From contig CM056744.1 in assembly GCA_029851415.1 (NCBI GenBank), forward strand, positions 11,105,268 through 11,169,267: 64,000 nt of DNA. The letters are read 5' to 3'. This document shows positions 30,675-43,390 of the stretch, piece by piece. This DNA is from Eretmocerus hayati (lineage: Eukaryota > Arthropoda > Insecta > Hymenoptera > Aphelinidae). Every line of letters starts with the position of its first letter. Within the stretch, counting starts at the first letter, position 1. The position numbers and the translations under genes were made by a program. The notes below the pieces were generated by a model, which ran no database searches, was not told the DNA's origin, and saw only the letters and a list, made by a program, of their open reading frames with translations.

Positions 30675-33315
30675 GAAATTTGTCCATTCGGATTCCGCGT
30701 ATGAGGTTGCCTAAGTGGAAAGGGTGAAATGTCATTGGTGACCGTGAGGGTTAGAGATGGGTCGATGGGTCGATGGGTCGATGGGTTGGTGAGTGAGTGC
30801 GTAGGTGATCGGGTAGATGGATGGTCTGGCCGAGTCTGGAACTATTGCGGATAGACTGATACGGTCTGGAATAGTTTGGTACGATATAAGACGTTCTGGT
30901 ACGGGCTGGCACGGTCTGAAACAGTCTGTTACGATTTGGAACGGTTTGGTTTGATCTGGAGCACTCTGTTACGTCTGGGAGGACTTGGCACGGTCGGGAA
31001 TGTTCTGGAACGATCTGGTACAATCTGGTACGATTTGAAATGGTCTGGGCCTAGTACAATCTGGGACTGTCTGATATGGTTTGAAATGGTCTGGCTTGAT
31101 TTAGGATGGTCTGAACGATTTGGAACAACATGGCACGTTCTAAAATTTTCTAAAACGGTCTAATACGACCAGGAACGGTCTAGTCCGACGACCTGGTACG
31201 ATCTAAGACGGTCTGGTTTAGGCTCAGTTGGTTTCCATCCCTGGCTGGGTTGGACTGGGCTGACTGAAATGTAATACGCGACCGTGTGGTTTACGGGTAA
31301 GAGGAGCAGGGAATTCAGTAGGTGGGTAGATTTAAGGTCAGGAGGGTGGATGGACATGTTGATTAGTGGGTAGATAGATGGGCTCGGGGGTGGTTATAGA
31401 TATTAACAGCACCAGTTCAACAAAATATCACCTTCATGAATTTCATAAGAAACTTTTTTTCAACATCATCAATTGACCATTGGGTATGTATCATTTCACA
31501 AATACATTCTACAAATATCATTTTTGAGCTACAAAAGCATTCCAGGGGCCTCTGACTTATCAAGGACAGTCACAAACCGAACGAGTAGTAGCGAGAGAGG
31601 CAACAACACTAGTCATTTTTTTCATTATAGAAATTAAAGGCCAACCCGAATTTCATCCATCCGGATCCCCTGATCGGGTTGCCTATCCTGCAGCGGCCAA
31701 GAATAACAAGTTGCTGTATGCGTAGGTGGATGGATGGATGGATGGATGGGATGAGATGAGATGGAATGGGGTGGGACAGGGTGGGACGAGATGGGACGGA
31801 ATGGGAAAAGCCGGGATGGATAAAATTGAGAATGAGATGGGAGGGACGGGATGAGATGGGGTGGATGGATGGAAGGGATGGGACGGGGAAGGATAGGATA
31901 GGATGAGATGGGACGAGATAGGACGGAACGGGACGGGGTTGGATGGAGGGATGAATGGATGGATGGAGTGTGAGTGGGAGCGGGAGCGGGATCTGTTTGC
32001 TATTGTTTGCGATGTATGAACTAACGATGAATAACTATTCGGATTACATTATCGGAACGACTCCCGAAAACTTTCGAAAATGCGATCGAATCTCCTATTT
32101 TGGATGATTGCCCTATCATGATTCGAACTCTCCGTGAATGTTTCTTGAATTAGAGAGGCGTTTTTGGGACCCATGAGGTAAGTATCAGAAACATTTACAA
32201 GCCGAACGAGCAGTAGCGAGAGGGGCATTTGCCGCCAGTAATAATTAAACGCGTCAGTACAAAATTTGTCCATCCGAATCCCGCGTATCGGGTTGCCTAC
32301 GTGGAAGGGGTAGGGTATAATAGGTGGCCGTATGGATCATTGGTGGGTCGACGGATGGATGGATGGATGGATTGGTGGGTGGGTGAGTCGTCGGTTGTAT
32401 GAGTGGATAGATAAATAATCTAGTCTTATCCGGTCTAGTTTGTTCGATCACGATTCTAGTACCACAGTAGAACCATACTCAAATCGTACCAGTACCGTAC
32501 TAGTACCGCACTAGAAGTAACGTACTAAGATTACCGTACTGTAACCGTACCACGAGTAACGTACCATTACCTTACAAAAAGTACCGTACTAGAATTACCT
32601 CGAAAATTACCTTAGTAGTACCGCACCAGATCCGTAATAGGAATACGGTACTAACACGGACGAGAACAGTCTAGTTTGGTCTAATTCAGTCTAATTTAGT
32701 CTGGTTTGATCTAGTTTGGTCTATCTAAGTCCATTTCTGTCTAGTGTAGTCTAGTTCGGAATAGTTTGGTATAGTTTGGTCTTGTTCGGTTCAATCCAGT
32801 CATTGTTGTCGGAATATATTCCTGGCATCGACACAGATGTTTAAGCATCCTTTTAGATCCTTATGATGCATCCAAGTGAAGTTATTACAAAGATTGGTTT
32901 CCGGGCATGTCCACTTATGTGGACGCTCTTAGTGAGCGGGTTGATTAGTTCTAGTTCGGATCTAATTAGGTCTAGTTTGGTCTAGTTCAATCAATTAATT
33001 CTAGTTCAGTCCATATCGGTCGATTTCCATCTAATCTGATTCAGCTCGGTCTAGTCTGGCCTAATTTGGTCTGGTCTGGTCAAACTATATTACGTGGTTG
33101 TACAGGTTATAGATGGGATTGACTGATCAATTCAGGAATTGATCAGTCAATTCAGGTGAGAAACCTCATTCCAGAATCATTTATCGATCATTATCCATCA
33201 TCTGACGAACATGATATTTGAGCCAAAAAAACATCTCAGAAGCCTCTGGCGTATCAAAAAGATTTACAAGATGAACAAGCGGTAGTGAGAGAAGCAATAA
33301 CGTTAGTTACGATTG
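30675..33315. repeat. Composite minisatellite repeat, three tandem copies
   Basis: Each copy has a conserved head (TTTGTCCATTCGGATTCCGC and TGCCTAAGTGGA), a degenerate minisatellite core, and a conserved tail (CTCTGACTTATCAAGGACA, then CGAACGAG.AGTAGCGAGAG). Copies are near 30675-31610, 31640-32235 and 32258-33315. Cores are GATGG/GGATGGGTC repeats (30755-30815, 31720-31980, 32340-32400) and a TCTGG.ACGG or TCTAGTTTGG decamer-like array (30830-31220, 32400-33080). A fourth copy is at 44955-45690. No coding. Confidence 0.75.
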
Positions 33316-36243
33316 CGCAATGAGAACTTCCCAGTTCTGGGTAATATCATCGTAAGCAAGATATTTGAAATCAAAACTTAATATGCATTCGTCTGCATTT
33401 TGTCATTCAGATGACACACAAGGCACAAGTGTTCATAGACGTCTGGAGATTTAAACAAGGGCGCATTCAATTTGCGAGACATGCAACTGTAATCATGGAC
33501 ATCAAGAATCATATGACTCAACGTTTCTCATGATAATTCAATTCAATACCAAAATTCCTCCAATGTCATATCTAACTCGTACAACTTCAAAACTTGTTCT
33601 CGGTCGGTAATTCGTCCCCCCCCCCACCCCCCCCCCCCCAGAATTTTATCCAAAGAAAGTAAGTCGACACATTGAATCGCTGTATAGAATACTTTGGAGA
33701 AACTAGTTTCGGGTAGTCTAAAATCACTCAAATGATTATTTTCCCGATGAACAATTAGAAATAGGAATCATCAAAGTATTTTAGCTGTCTCATCTAGACC
33801 CTAGTCATCAAAATTTTCCGTACAACATTCACCACTCTCACCTACATTTTTTCTCAAGAACTCTACATACCTCAAAATGTTACAAGAATTCAAAAAGTAC
33901 CACCATTTCTAGCTGAAATAATTGACCTCTATTATTATCCCCAAAATTTCTTTCTTTTTCCTTCCTTCCGTAAGTAAGCTCTCAATTCTAGGTTTCATTC
34001 TTCATCAAATGGATCCAAATTGCTCTCAATTCATTCTTTAGTTTCAGAGCTATAGAATTGCGTGCTCAACGGCACAAGATCTCTTCATTCACCTTTTGTT
34101 CGAGGGGCTCGTTTTACAACAAAACCACGAAAGAAAAGACCAAGTTACTACTCCTTTTTTTCCCTCGCTTACTGCAGAAAAACCTATTCTCGTCTCCATT
34201 ATGTAAGATATTAAGCTCGTGAATAACCGTACGAAGGTACTTTCACCTTTGCTCTTTCTTTGTTATGTAGGTAAGTAACGATGAAAGAAAGATTTCGCGA
34301 CTGAGGGCTTATAGTTCTTGACTATATATTGTGACATTCTTTCTGATATATACCTGTACTATTCATGATCTGGATGAAAATTGTTATTCATTACTTCGGT
34401 GTGACTTACTAACCTATCGTGTCTTCAAATTACTTCGTAATGAGTAAGGAAATAATATCTACGTCAACAAACTTATTCTTAAGTGTCATCCCTCCACTTA
34501 CACTCCATTACATCCTGGGCTTATTGAATTATTGTAGTGCAACTTGAAAAAATGAAATATTTTCCCTTTCAGGAATCCTGGAATTTAAAAATCTTCAATC
34601 AGGTTCCAGTGATACCTTTCCAGAAATTTGATTTGAGAATTCAATAATTAAATTCTACACAAATTGATATTTCAAAGACTTGAACATGGTGACTCTACCA
34701 ATGCAGAGGCGAATGACAACTCAAACACTGGATCACGAATATGACTTTGAGTACTGAATCACAAGTATGACATTAAGTATTGACTTACAAATACTACGGT
34801 AAGTATGCACCAAAATCGGCAGATTCAAAGATTCTTGTCAGGGTTTGTGAACTCCTAGAAGAAAAAAAGCTCATAAAACCACTATTTGTAAGTGAAAAAT
34901 TGACTGGCTCCTGGGACTTTTAGACAAAAAATTCAGAATCCCTGGGAAAAACTGTCTTCGGTAATATCTCAGAATTGTGACGCGATGGTGCTAAACAGGG
35001 GGCAAGTATACCTACAATTTTGTGCGATTTGAAATCTCGTAAATCATTCATCTCACAAAACCAGAATAAAATCTGGTAAGATGATGACTATGCCAAAGCA
35101 TAAATAACCTATTCGTGGAACTCACGCGTTCATATTCCACCCAAAATGTGACGAAACCCACAGGAAATCGACGCAGAGAAATGATTAATGAGTCAAATTT
35201 CGACCCTTCGTGAGATACTTCCCTCATCCTTCCAATCTGTTCACGCATCTCAAAGCGCTAACAAACCTCATCTGGCACCAACCTCATAAACAACTCATCA
35301 GCATCAGAATAACACATGTTACACGCTCCCTTCCACATGTGACGATTTCACCCCTTCAACTTAGACATATATCTGAATTGCAAACGCGTTTATAAACTAG
35401 ACAAACCAGTCCTACACATTTAGCATACCATACAAACGTCTTTTGCACTTGGCATGAATGAATGAGCCACTACGACCCTTTTCTTGCCTAGCTATAGTTA
35501 AAGGAGAAATACAAGACGCCAAAGATAACCGTCACTTATCTCGGTTATATAACCTAGAATAACGTGCAGAAATACAGTGTTTAGTCAGATGGGGATGTTA
35601 GATTGATTGTCAGATACAACTACTCATTCAGGCGTTGAATTTTACCGTGAGATCTGTATCGATATTGCTATCACTGGATGAACGATTGAGATATGGAAGG
35701 GTTTGGAATGGTATGAGGCAGAGGAAGATTCTGAGATTGAGATATTGATATTGCTGTTTTCCAGATGTTTAGGGTGACGACTATTACTAGGTATGTCAAG
35801 TAGAATGAGTTTTTGATTTTCGATAGAGTGTTTAGATCTCATCAGATCAGATTGCTCATGGGTATGATTTTAAAAGCTTTGACTTTTTTGAAATCAGATC
35901 CATCAATATCGATGTACTTTAGCTTGATACCTGAGCTTTCAAAATAGACGTTCGATTTCAACACCCTCTAATTTTGACTCGGGAAAAAGGCATCTGCTTG
36001 CTTTTTTTTTTCTTTTTTTTTCTTCATCCTAAATCCAAATTCAAAAGTTGATTTTTCATATCCAACCATCTTATCACTTTATTCAAAAGTACTCGAGAAA
36101 TTTACCAATATGAGCTGAGATAGGATGCTTCATGTTGAAGTGAACCAGATATATCATCAAAATGACCTTGAGAGGACAGATCGAACACACTCTTCTGAAT
36201 CAAGACTGCTTTTTCCGAGGCTCATGAGCAACATAGTATCGTC

Positions 36244-36444
36244 TCAGTTCAAATAATTCACATCCTTTGACTCCCCTAACACATGATGAAAAGAATCTGT
36301 CAGCCAATCCGGAAAATAATAAATTCCACCCGACTTCAACAGAATTAGAAACACTGTGAGGAAATCTTCTACCCTTAAATTACAATCCACACCAATCAAT
36401 TCCGTCATCCAATAATATTCCATTCCCATGAGACACAATAAATT
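36244..36444 (-). CDS. Candidate terminal exon, unrecognised protein
   Basis: After the acceptor TTCTTGCCACAAG the frame is open for 66 codons to TGA. It reads MGMEYYWMTELIGVDCN, then EDFLTVFLILLKSGG and YYFPDWLTDSFHHVLGE. Two tryptophans, several aromatics and an acidic end are unusual for chance translation. A polyadenylation signal is not obvious nearby and no family is recognised. Confidence 0.3.
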   Translation of the reverse strand, partial: NLLCLMGMEYYWMTELIGVDCNLRVEDFLTVFLILLKSGGIYYFPDWLTDSFHHVLGESKDVNYLN

Positions 36445-36612
36445 CTTGTGGCAAGAAATCCTCATTTAGGATATAATCATGCAAAGTAATCTCTAAAATT
36501 CCATTTTCAACCAAACTTCGCATCGCTAACAAACTCATTCCCTATCTCAACGAAAAGGAGCATCAGAAAAGCACGAACCAAGCTTCTCTATATATTTCAA
36601 GACTCTGTAGAC

Positions 36613-36640
36613 GACGACGACGACGACGACGATGGCGTCG
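36613..36640 (+). repeat. GAC/ACG trinucleotide microsatellite
   Basis: Seven to eight GAC units run directly into GATGGCGTCGACGGC. A TATA-like CTATATATTTC lies about 25 bp upstream. An ATG at 36640 opens only 16 codons. Confidence 0.7.
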
Positions 36641-37839
36641 ACGGCAGCAAAAACGGTAATCGCATACACACACAGGCATTAGGAAAATTAGCTTTTGCTT
36701 TTGCGTCTGCTTTTGGCTCTTGATTTGTGTAATCTAATTTTTTCATTATTAAACTTTGCATATCTACAAACTATACACCAACGAAATGTACATTTTCATA
36801 TATTTACTACTAGTATGTTGTACTAGTACTACTACCACTACTATTACGACAACGAGTATTTGAAAATTACATGAGAAACTCTCGGTAAATTTCAATTTAA
36901 CCACGTCCTTCCTCTTGATTTTATCATCGCATACAAATCTCAATTTCACGCAAGCTTACAAAATGAGACCTTCTACACTGAATCTCATATATTTTTGTGA
37001 ACACTCGGTTTGGATGGCCGTTGGCATCGTATAGTAGTTGCACTTGCTTGTTTTTGTAAACATGTGTCGCCACCAAAAGGAAAAGGGACAAGAAGTGGGT
37101 GAATTTCTGCACGTAATGATTTTGTGAGTTGGTACTCTATTCTCTCAAGAGCTTGTATTAAATTTACCCAAATAGGAAGAGGATGCATTGTATTAGAGCT
37201 CATACAAAAAACGTTACTCAGGGGTCAGAGGAATGGAATTTCGGTCGATTTTTATTTCGATTGTCAAATAAAATCGATGATGATCTTGATGTAGCAAAAA
37301 TCCCGGAAAAATTGTGATTGCAACTCATCTTTCCATTTTGCTGTTCGCTGATATTTACGATGATAATCATTACAACAAAATCCATACCCTCGTGTAAACA
37401 TGGTTCTCAATTTAATTTCAAAACTGATGGGAATAGGGTGCGGAATTTACGTAAATAATTAGAAAAATCATATTTTCTGTGATTTTTGTCCACGATATTA
37501 TCGAAGCGGGTACGGTTCCTGGAACTCATGCGTGAATCATTGAAATAGTATATTACGCAACGATGTCGAGAAGTTGGATTTACGCACGAGTGAAAATCTT
37601 TACACACGAGTGTGAGTCTTTACGCACTGGTGAGATTCTTTACGCACGAGCCGCGTAGCGGCGAGTGCGTAAAGTATCTCAACAGTGCGTAAAGATTCAC
37701 ATCTCGTGTGTAAAGTTTTTCCGAGTGCGGAAACCTTTCGACAGAGTTGCGTACGATATTTTTCGAAATTTTGTGCGGAAAGTTAGTATTCTGTCGGTCA
37801 CCTCATACGCTAGTAATCAAATCGCGATCGGGGTAGGTG

Positions 37840-37941
37840 GGAGAAAAGGGCGCAGAGCGGGGTCCAGGGGCGGTAGCCCCTGGTGGGGGTGCAGGGGGCG
37901 AAGCCCCCGCCGGGGGGTTCGGGGGGCGGAGCCCCCCGACT
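37840..37941. repeat. Block of three GC-rich hairpins
   Basis: Three stem-loops follow one another: CCAGGGGCGGTAGCCCCTGG (37864-37883), GGGGGCGAAGCCCCC (37894-37908) and GGGGGGCGGAGCCCCCC (37921-37937). Each has the form G(n)C-G(A/G)A-GC(n) or similar. The block is about 80% GC in AT-rich surroundings. The frames 37665-37943 plus and 37803-38028 minus cross it and are artefacts. Confidence 0.9.
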
Positions 37942-38185
37942 GAAAAAAAATTCTGAAAATGTATCAGAAAAAGATCTTTTGTTCGATATATCATATGTTA
38001 TCGCATAGATTGAAAATATCGATCTCAATTCTCAAAAGTTCTAGTAACAAACAAGATCAGAGATATGTAATTTCATGAGATAGTATGAATTTGAATTTTG
38101 AGGAAAATTATTACAGAGTTATATGAATGTCACCAAGGACGAGCAAAACTGAATCAACGGATTGGTGGAATAATGTTGTATTCCC

Positions 38186-38590
38186 TTGGTTCGATATAGA
38201 CAGAACTTGTCAATTATAATGATAATAATAATGTTCCGAATACACGGGATAGAAAGCGCCTCTGACAGAGGAAAACCTCTTTCTTATGAAAAATACGGGG
38301 ATCCATCACCGGCACTCTTTAATGAGGCGAAGTGTCCGAAAAGTAAATTTACCATTTCCTTAGAACGTACAGTTCAAGGTAGATTTTGAACCACGCAAAC
38401 CACGGTGGAAGCACTTCAGAAAGGTCTCAGTCGTATATACATGTTGTACTGAATTGAATTAAACCCATATTCTACCGAAGCGATCGATATCCATGTTCAA
38501 TTCGATGACCAACCAGGATATCCAATCGTATGGACTTACCGACTTACTGAGAGAAGGAAACTGAAGTTTAACAATTTAGAGAGCTCATGA
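38186..38590 (+). pseudogene. Decayed open frame between the iteron arrays
   Basis: One frame reads through with only three stops. Its parts are YEKYGDPSPALFNEAKCP and FTISLERTVQGRF (to a stop at 38387), then TTVEALQKGLSRIYMLY, then after another stop ELNPYSTEAIDIHVQFDD and GYPIVWTYRLTERRKL. The residual protein-like character suggests a decayed element-encoded protein, possibly a retroelement or transposase fragment. The family was not recognised, and the stops could equally mean that the frame is fortuitous. Confidence 0.3.
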
Positions 38591-39171
38591 GTATTCATTC
38601 TATCGAGTGGAAGAAGTCATTACACCTGCTTTGGACAGCTTCGAATCAACGATTGGAGTACTTCGATTCTACAGAACTAAGACAAAGATCATTTTGCCAG
38701 TCAACGCAGAAACTTCAAGAGATGTCGCAGGATATCAGGCTAGAAAGAAAATACGGCAGTGCGTAAAGATACGTACCGGTGTGTAAAGACATGCCTCGCG
38801 CACTGTTGCTAACTTTACGCACAGGTCTCCACGCATTCCGTGCGCAAAAATTTCTTTACGCACGGAAAAATGTTCCTTACGCACTAACTTTACGCACATG
38901 ATTTCGAAAAAGAGTTTTCGACGAGGAACATTTTTGTGAATCCCCCATCCTATCACAAATTGCGATTGTGCGATTGATCGATAAATTTCTCGAAAGCATC
39001 GAATTCGGAGTGCAGCTACGTTCACGTTGGTGAGATCTAATGTCCATATCTTTAGAGTCGAGAGCTATCGACCACTGCTAAGATGTCACATTCGACCATC
39101 TTGGATTGTTTCGTGTGTCGGCATGGAGACTATAAAAAGGTTACTATAGCCTCCACGTGTGTCGGTATCAC

Positions 39172-39250
39172 AGGTCGCAACCTGTTACGACCTGGGGGTC
39201 AGTTAGATGGCGTTGTTGTGCCAATTTGGCGGTAGGTTCAAATCCAGGAA
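39172..39250 (+). other. tRNA-like segment with B box
   Basis: GGTTCAAATCC at 39235-39245 matches the B box of polymerase III genes, and GGGTCAGTTAGATGG at about 39196-39210 resembles an A box. Spacing is about 27 bp, short for a tRNA. The acceptor stem does not pair properly, so a functional tRNA is unlikely. It could be a SINE head, or on the minus strand a primer-binding-like region. A perfect short hairpin CAGGTCG/CGACCTG lies at 39174-39194. Confidence 0.35.
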
Positions 39251-39281
39251 CTTGTAGTCGGCGAGTAAATATAACTGGAGA

Positions 39282-39483
39282 TTTATTAGTCCTTTGATAC
39301 AATAAGTGAGATACTATCTTCGTCACACCTGACGATATACATTGATTGAGGTAATACAATGAGGTAGTAATCGTCGTCAGAGTTATAATAGATACTCGTA
39401 ACGAGAGATGCTGTGCTACGATGTAGTCGTGAACACGGAGAATATAGAAGTGTCCCATCGGCGTGCAACTGGCTGTATTTATA
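39282..39483 (-). promoter_or_regulatory. TATA box and AATAAA in LTR-like spacing
   Basis: On the minus strand CCTATAAATAC (39483-39476) is followed about 195 bp later by AATAAA (39287-39282), and then by sequence complementary to a tRNA TPsiC region (39245-39235). This order (TATA, transcribed R-like stretch, polyadenylation signal, tRNA complement) resembles an LTR followed by a primer site. No second LTR, reverse transcriptase or terminal TG..CA was found. Confidence 0.35.
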
Positions 39484-39997
39484 GGCTCGTTCCCCTGTCT
39501 AAAGCATGCTAAGTTGTTACGGAGTCTAAAATGCTATTTTATGAGCTGAATAAATGTTGTATAAATATTATAACTGTGGTGCGGGTTATTTTACCAATCA
39601 AGGAGGGTCGAACACCTAGAATATGTGATCTAAGACTTTCCGATCATTGATTTTTGCTATAAATTAAGCGATGGTAAAACAAGGCCAAATATGAATTTTG
39701 ATCCAACGTGACGAGTTATTATTGTTCAAACTTGACGTTGCTATTTCAGCTTCCTGAGACAATGCCCATGCTCGTAACGCCAAGATCGCTCTAAGAGAGG
39801 GCTCGATTTATGTTATAAACAAAGTAGACGTAAATCCATTGACCTAAATCATACGTGTGATAACGTTAACAGGTGTTTGGGCTTGTCAAGTGCAATTATG
39901 ATATCGAATGATCGTTTCTTATTGAAATCCTGAGTGTGGTAGAGAAGAGTTGAATTCTCTATGATTCGCGTAGCTCATTTTATGAAGATAAACAGAT

Positions 39998-40369
39998 TTG
40001 TCAGAAGGGTTCATTCACCTGGACTGTAGGTGTAACTGCGTTTTTATGTGCTTGATCTCATATTGTTTAGATATGATTCTAGGTGGACGATTCTCGGGGT
40101 ATTGCCCATCACAATGTAAAAAGGCTGACTTCTCTGTGACTCTCCTAACTCAAGATATGCAATTGGATAAATATTCTACTATTGAGACGCGGCGCTATAT
40201 TCATCGGTGCGGTGTTTTTATACTTGGCGCGCGAGACTCGAGACACGCACACAGTTGTATTGCGTTCACGTACACGAATCCCGTGTACGTCACAAACCAC
40301 GCGGACGTACACCAAACAAGTATGTCGGGTTGCCTGTTTTCAGGATCATTCGATAATGGTTCGAATTAG
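39998..40369 (+). CDS. 123-codon cysteine-containing open frame, doubtful
   Basis: The frame begins with TTG and has its first ATG about 17 codons in. It contains clustered cysteines (CRCNCVFMC, CPSQCKK) and ends GCLFSGSFDNGSN. No signal peptide, splice signals or family are clear. A TATA-like TTTTTATACTTGGCGCG lies inside it at about 40212. It may be chance. Confidence 0.15.
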   Translation: MSEGFIHLDCRCNCVFMCLISYCLDMILGGRFSGYCPSQCKKADFSVTLLTQDMQLDKYSTIETRRYIHRCGVFILGARDSRHAHSCIAFTYTNPVYVTNHADVHQTSMSGCLFSGSFDNGSN

Positions 40370-40375
40370 TAGTTG

Positions 40376-43300
40376 ATAGACGATTTTATTATCTCAAGCA
40401 GTCTTATTACGAGCTGCCCCCCCCCCTCATTATTTGTGATAGATATATGGGCTATTCCGCAAAAACTATTAAAATGTTTTGAGCTGACATTCTCGAACGA
40501 TGTAAGATAAGTTCAATCCAAAAATCGATTCATCAGCTCCCATCAAAAATAAAAGCTATAGAAAGGAATCTAAATGGTGAGTTGATGAAGTCTGTTGAAG
40601 TTGGCTATTGAATGTATGGGTTTTTCAATCCAATGAAAAATCCATATCTCCCAATGTTCATCATTTAGAATTGAGATGAAAGTCATCAGTGTAAATTTGG
40701 TAGAAGTATGTAGTGGTTCAGATGAGCTTTGATTCTCGTTTGATTTAATATCATGACATGCTAATTCCTGAGAGTTATAATAATTGCAAATTATTCGTCA
40801 TGTATTCGAGGATTGAGAATCTCATCTGTGTTCCGGGAAAAACTATATTCCATATAAATGAATTCTAAAATCGAGAAATTGGCAGTGGTATTTGTAGAGG
40901 AAGGTGACTGTGGATCGGTGTAACTCCTAAAAATACTCTTTTGTTCAGAAAATAACCGATAAACCGAAAGGAATCCGCGAGCTTGCGCGCGGTGAATACC
41001 TAGTATCATATAGACAGCATTTTTATCCGCATTTATTTCCGCTAACTCTGATGATATGGCTGCAAACAATGCAGGAATGACTCAGGTCACAAATCGGAGA
41101 CCGAAATCATCTCATTGAGAGTGCTATTGATAATAACAAGTATGAGATGAGGGTACTGAATTTGGTGCGAAATTCGAAAAGGAGAAAGCGACTTTCAGTG
41201 AAGAATTTTAGTTTTCAAATAATTCTTCAAATCTACTCAATTTTCCAAAGATATATCGAATATCCCATTCATGAGGCAAGGATGCCGAGAAGGAATCCGA
41301 AAAAATCATAACCTCCCTTTTGGGAAATAAAGAACACTATCCGAGAAACAACAAAAACTGTTTCGTTCCCCCAATTTCATCGACCTCGAAATATTAAATA
41401 ATCTGCGTTCCTTCAAAATTCTAAAATGTTTGTCTAGAGATATATCGAGACGATGTGGATGATACTCTTGTTTATGAAAGAGTCTTGAGTCAGGAATAAA
41501 TGCTATCTCATTCTATTTTGTCCTGATTTGCAGTCAATTCCCCAAAATTGATGCCAACTCTCGGTAAGGTAAGGAAAATAAGATAAAATAATATTTCATT
41601 CACCTGATAGCGAAACTTGACAAGAACGTACAATATACATTCACTCTTGTAAATGACTTTCACATACAAAAAAATGAGCATCTCGAGCTCAGATAAGAAA
41701 TATATACACACTTATATGGATAGATTTTCTTTTGATCAAGGTATACCACTTTTGTCTTTGACACAGTTGATCTGTCTCAATCTGAGGGATTGTGTGTTAA
41801 AACCATAGGTGACATGACGATGAAAATAATTTTGAAGATTTAAAAATTGACCCGTGGCCACCTATGGTCTTGCAGGAGGGAGTGTCACCAGAAAGTCTCC
41901 GACTACTCTCGTCTTTTACTTTTGACGGAGCCCGTAAGGTATCCAATAAAAGTAAGAAAAAAAAAAGAAGGGAAGTTCAATACAGCTTGTCATGAAAATA
42001 AGTTTATAGACATTCCAGGTTAGCGTATCGGACATTGAATAATTCATAACTTGTGCGATGAGTTCAGTCGATTCAGTATTCATCAACAAGTGAAAACAAT
42101 TTTCTACTTAGAAAGGCTATTGATCTTTTTAAACTCAGTATATCTCAAAATTTGGCCTTTCAGTCAGATGGAAAGGCCGCATTAGAGTTTACTTTGGATC
42201 AAATTAATAGGAAATCATCATTTCAGACTCGACTCTTCATGAAGTTATCCGATATGAAATTTCTTGAGTGGATTCCCGTTCATAAATTGAATACAAATAC
42301 CCATTTGATCTCTAGATGATGAGAAAATTTTTTTAAATATTGGTGATTATTGAGAAAGGTATCCGACGATAGCATCAGTATGAAAAACAAAGACCACACA
42401 AGTGTATTCATACCGTAAGTCCAATCCCATAAAAATCGGAAATTTCCGAATCAAAAATGGTTATCAACACAAAAATAAAATCTGTTGAAATTTCATTACT
42501 TCAAGTATTTTAATACATATATGCCCACCCAATTATTACAGCAGCGGAACAAATTCTTCAAGATCCCAAACTTCAATCTAACATTTTCCAATCTCCATCT
42601 AAAGAAAAACTAGCGCATTGTAAATGGCAGCACAATTTTCACTTTATCGAGCATTCAATATATAAAGCTTTGGTCCAGCAGTTGCAATTTCACATTTAGC
42701 CGCAGCAACATCCGTGTTTTCCGGAGGAAATTTTAGAACTCCAAAGCAATACGTATTTGAGAAACAATAAGCAGCCAGCCAGCCGCTCAGTTTCCGTATC
42801 CGTTTTGTAAAAAGTTTCCGGTAGGTGAAAAAAAAAAGTTACCCAAGTAAAACTTGTAGTCCGTGCGGACATGTTAATTTCGTAATATTGTAGAGGGAAG
42901 CCCGAAGTATATTATGCATGGTACATACGTATGTTGTTCGGTGGAAAGTGAAGCGAGCAACACGTGCTTACGGAATTCGTTATCACGGAATAAATTAGTA
43001 AAGTTTTCCTTGCAGTTCTAGGAAACCTTGGTGTATCTAAAATCGACAATAGTCTCTCGCTCGATTTATTCTGATGTATTCTGGACAATATATTCTAGGC
43101 AAACGTGTGACAGCTGTGGTAATGGTTTCTCGAGATCGATTTGATCAGTTTTTTGTTTGAGTGAATCTTTGCCTGATTGAATGATTTGCCATTTTGTATT
43201 CTAACTTCTGCTAATTTTTTTAGGATGAAGTTCCTCTCCTCTCATTGACTCGAGAGCAAAATCACCTGTGACCAGCTAATTAAACATCGACCCCCACCAC

Positions 43301-43390
43301 AAATTCTATGCGATCTGCCACTCATTAGAAATGCTTAAAAAAAATCTATCAGCGGTGGTTATGAGTATGAGCTGTATAACTGGCACTCGT
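40376..43390. other. Mostly unassigned; possible LINE 3' tail and TATA-bearing island
   Basis: No gene is supported. 41865-41965 is less AT-rich, ends TCCAATAAAAGTAAG and then an A-run, and looks like the 3' end of a plus-strand retrotransposon or transcript. 42650-42990 has ATATATAAAGC (42658), CAGTTG about 30 bp further, CCAGCCAGCCGC and a donor-like TTCCG/GTAGGTG at about 42822, so it could be a promoter with a non-coding first exon. Confidence 0.3.

Larger units (their letters stand above)
33316..37555. other. Mostly unique AT-rich sequence
   Basis: Apart from the candidate exon 36244-36444 and the trinucleotide run at 36613-36640, no feature is convincing. A cytosine run interrupted by one A lies near 33617-33639. 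34060-34330 and 36560-36640 are slightly less AT-rich and contain TATA-like words. Confidence 0.35.
37556..38900. mobile_element. Element with TTTACGCAC iterons in palindromic end arrays
   Basis: Two arrays of TTTACGCAC or its complement GTGCGTAAA bound the segment. The left array (about 37580-37725) contains at least six, arranged as a ~52-bp imperfect hairpin about GAGCCGCGTAGCGGCGAG. The right array (38752-38900) contains about seven in both orientations. Between them are the GC hairpin block (37840-37941) and a decayed frame (38186-38590). Outer ends and target duplication are not resolved. Confidence 0.55.

Noticed and set aside
39190..39250. Functional tRNA gene
   Set aside because: A and B box-like motifs are present, but spacing is short and the acceptor stem does not pair.
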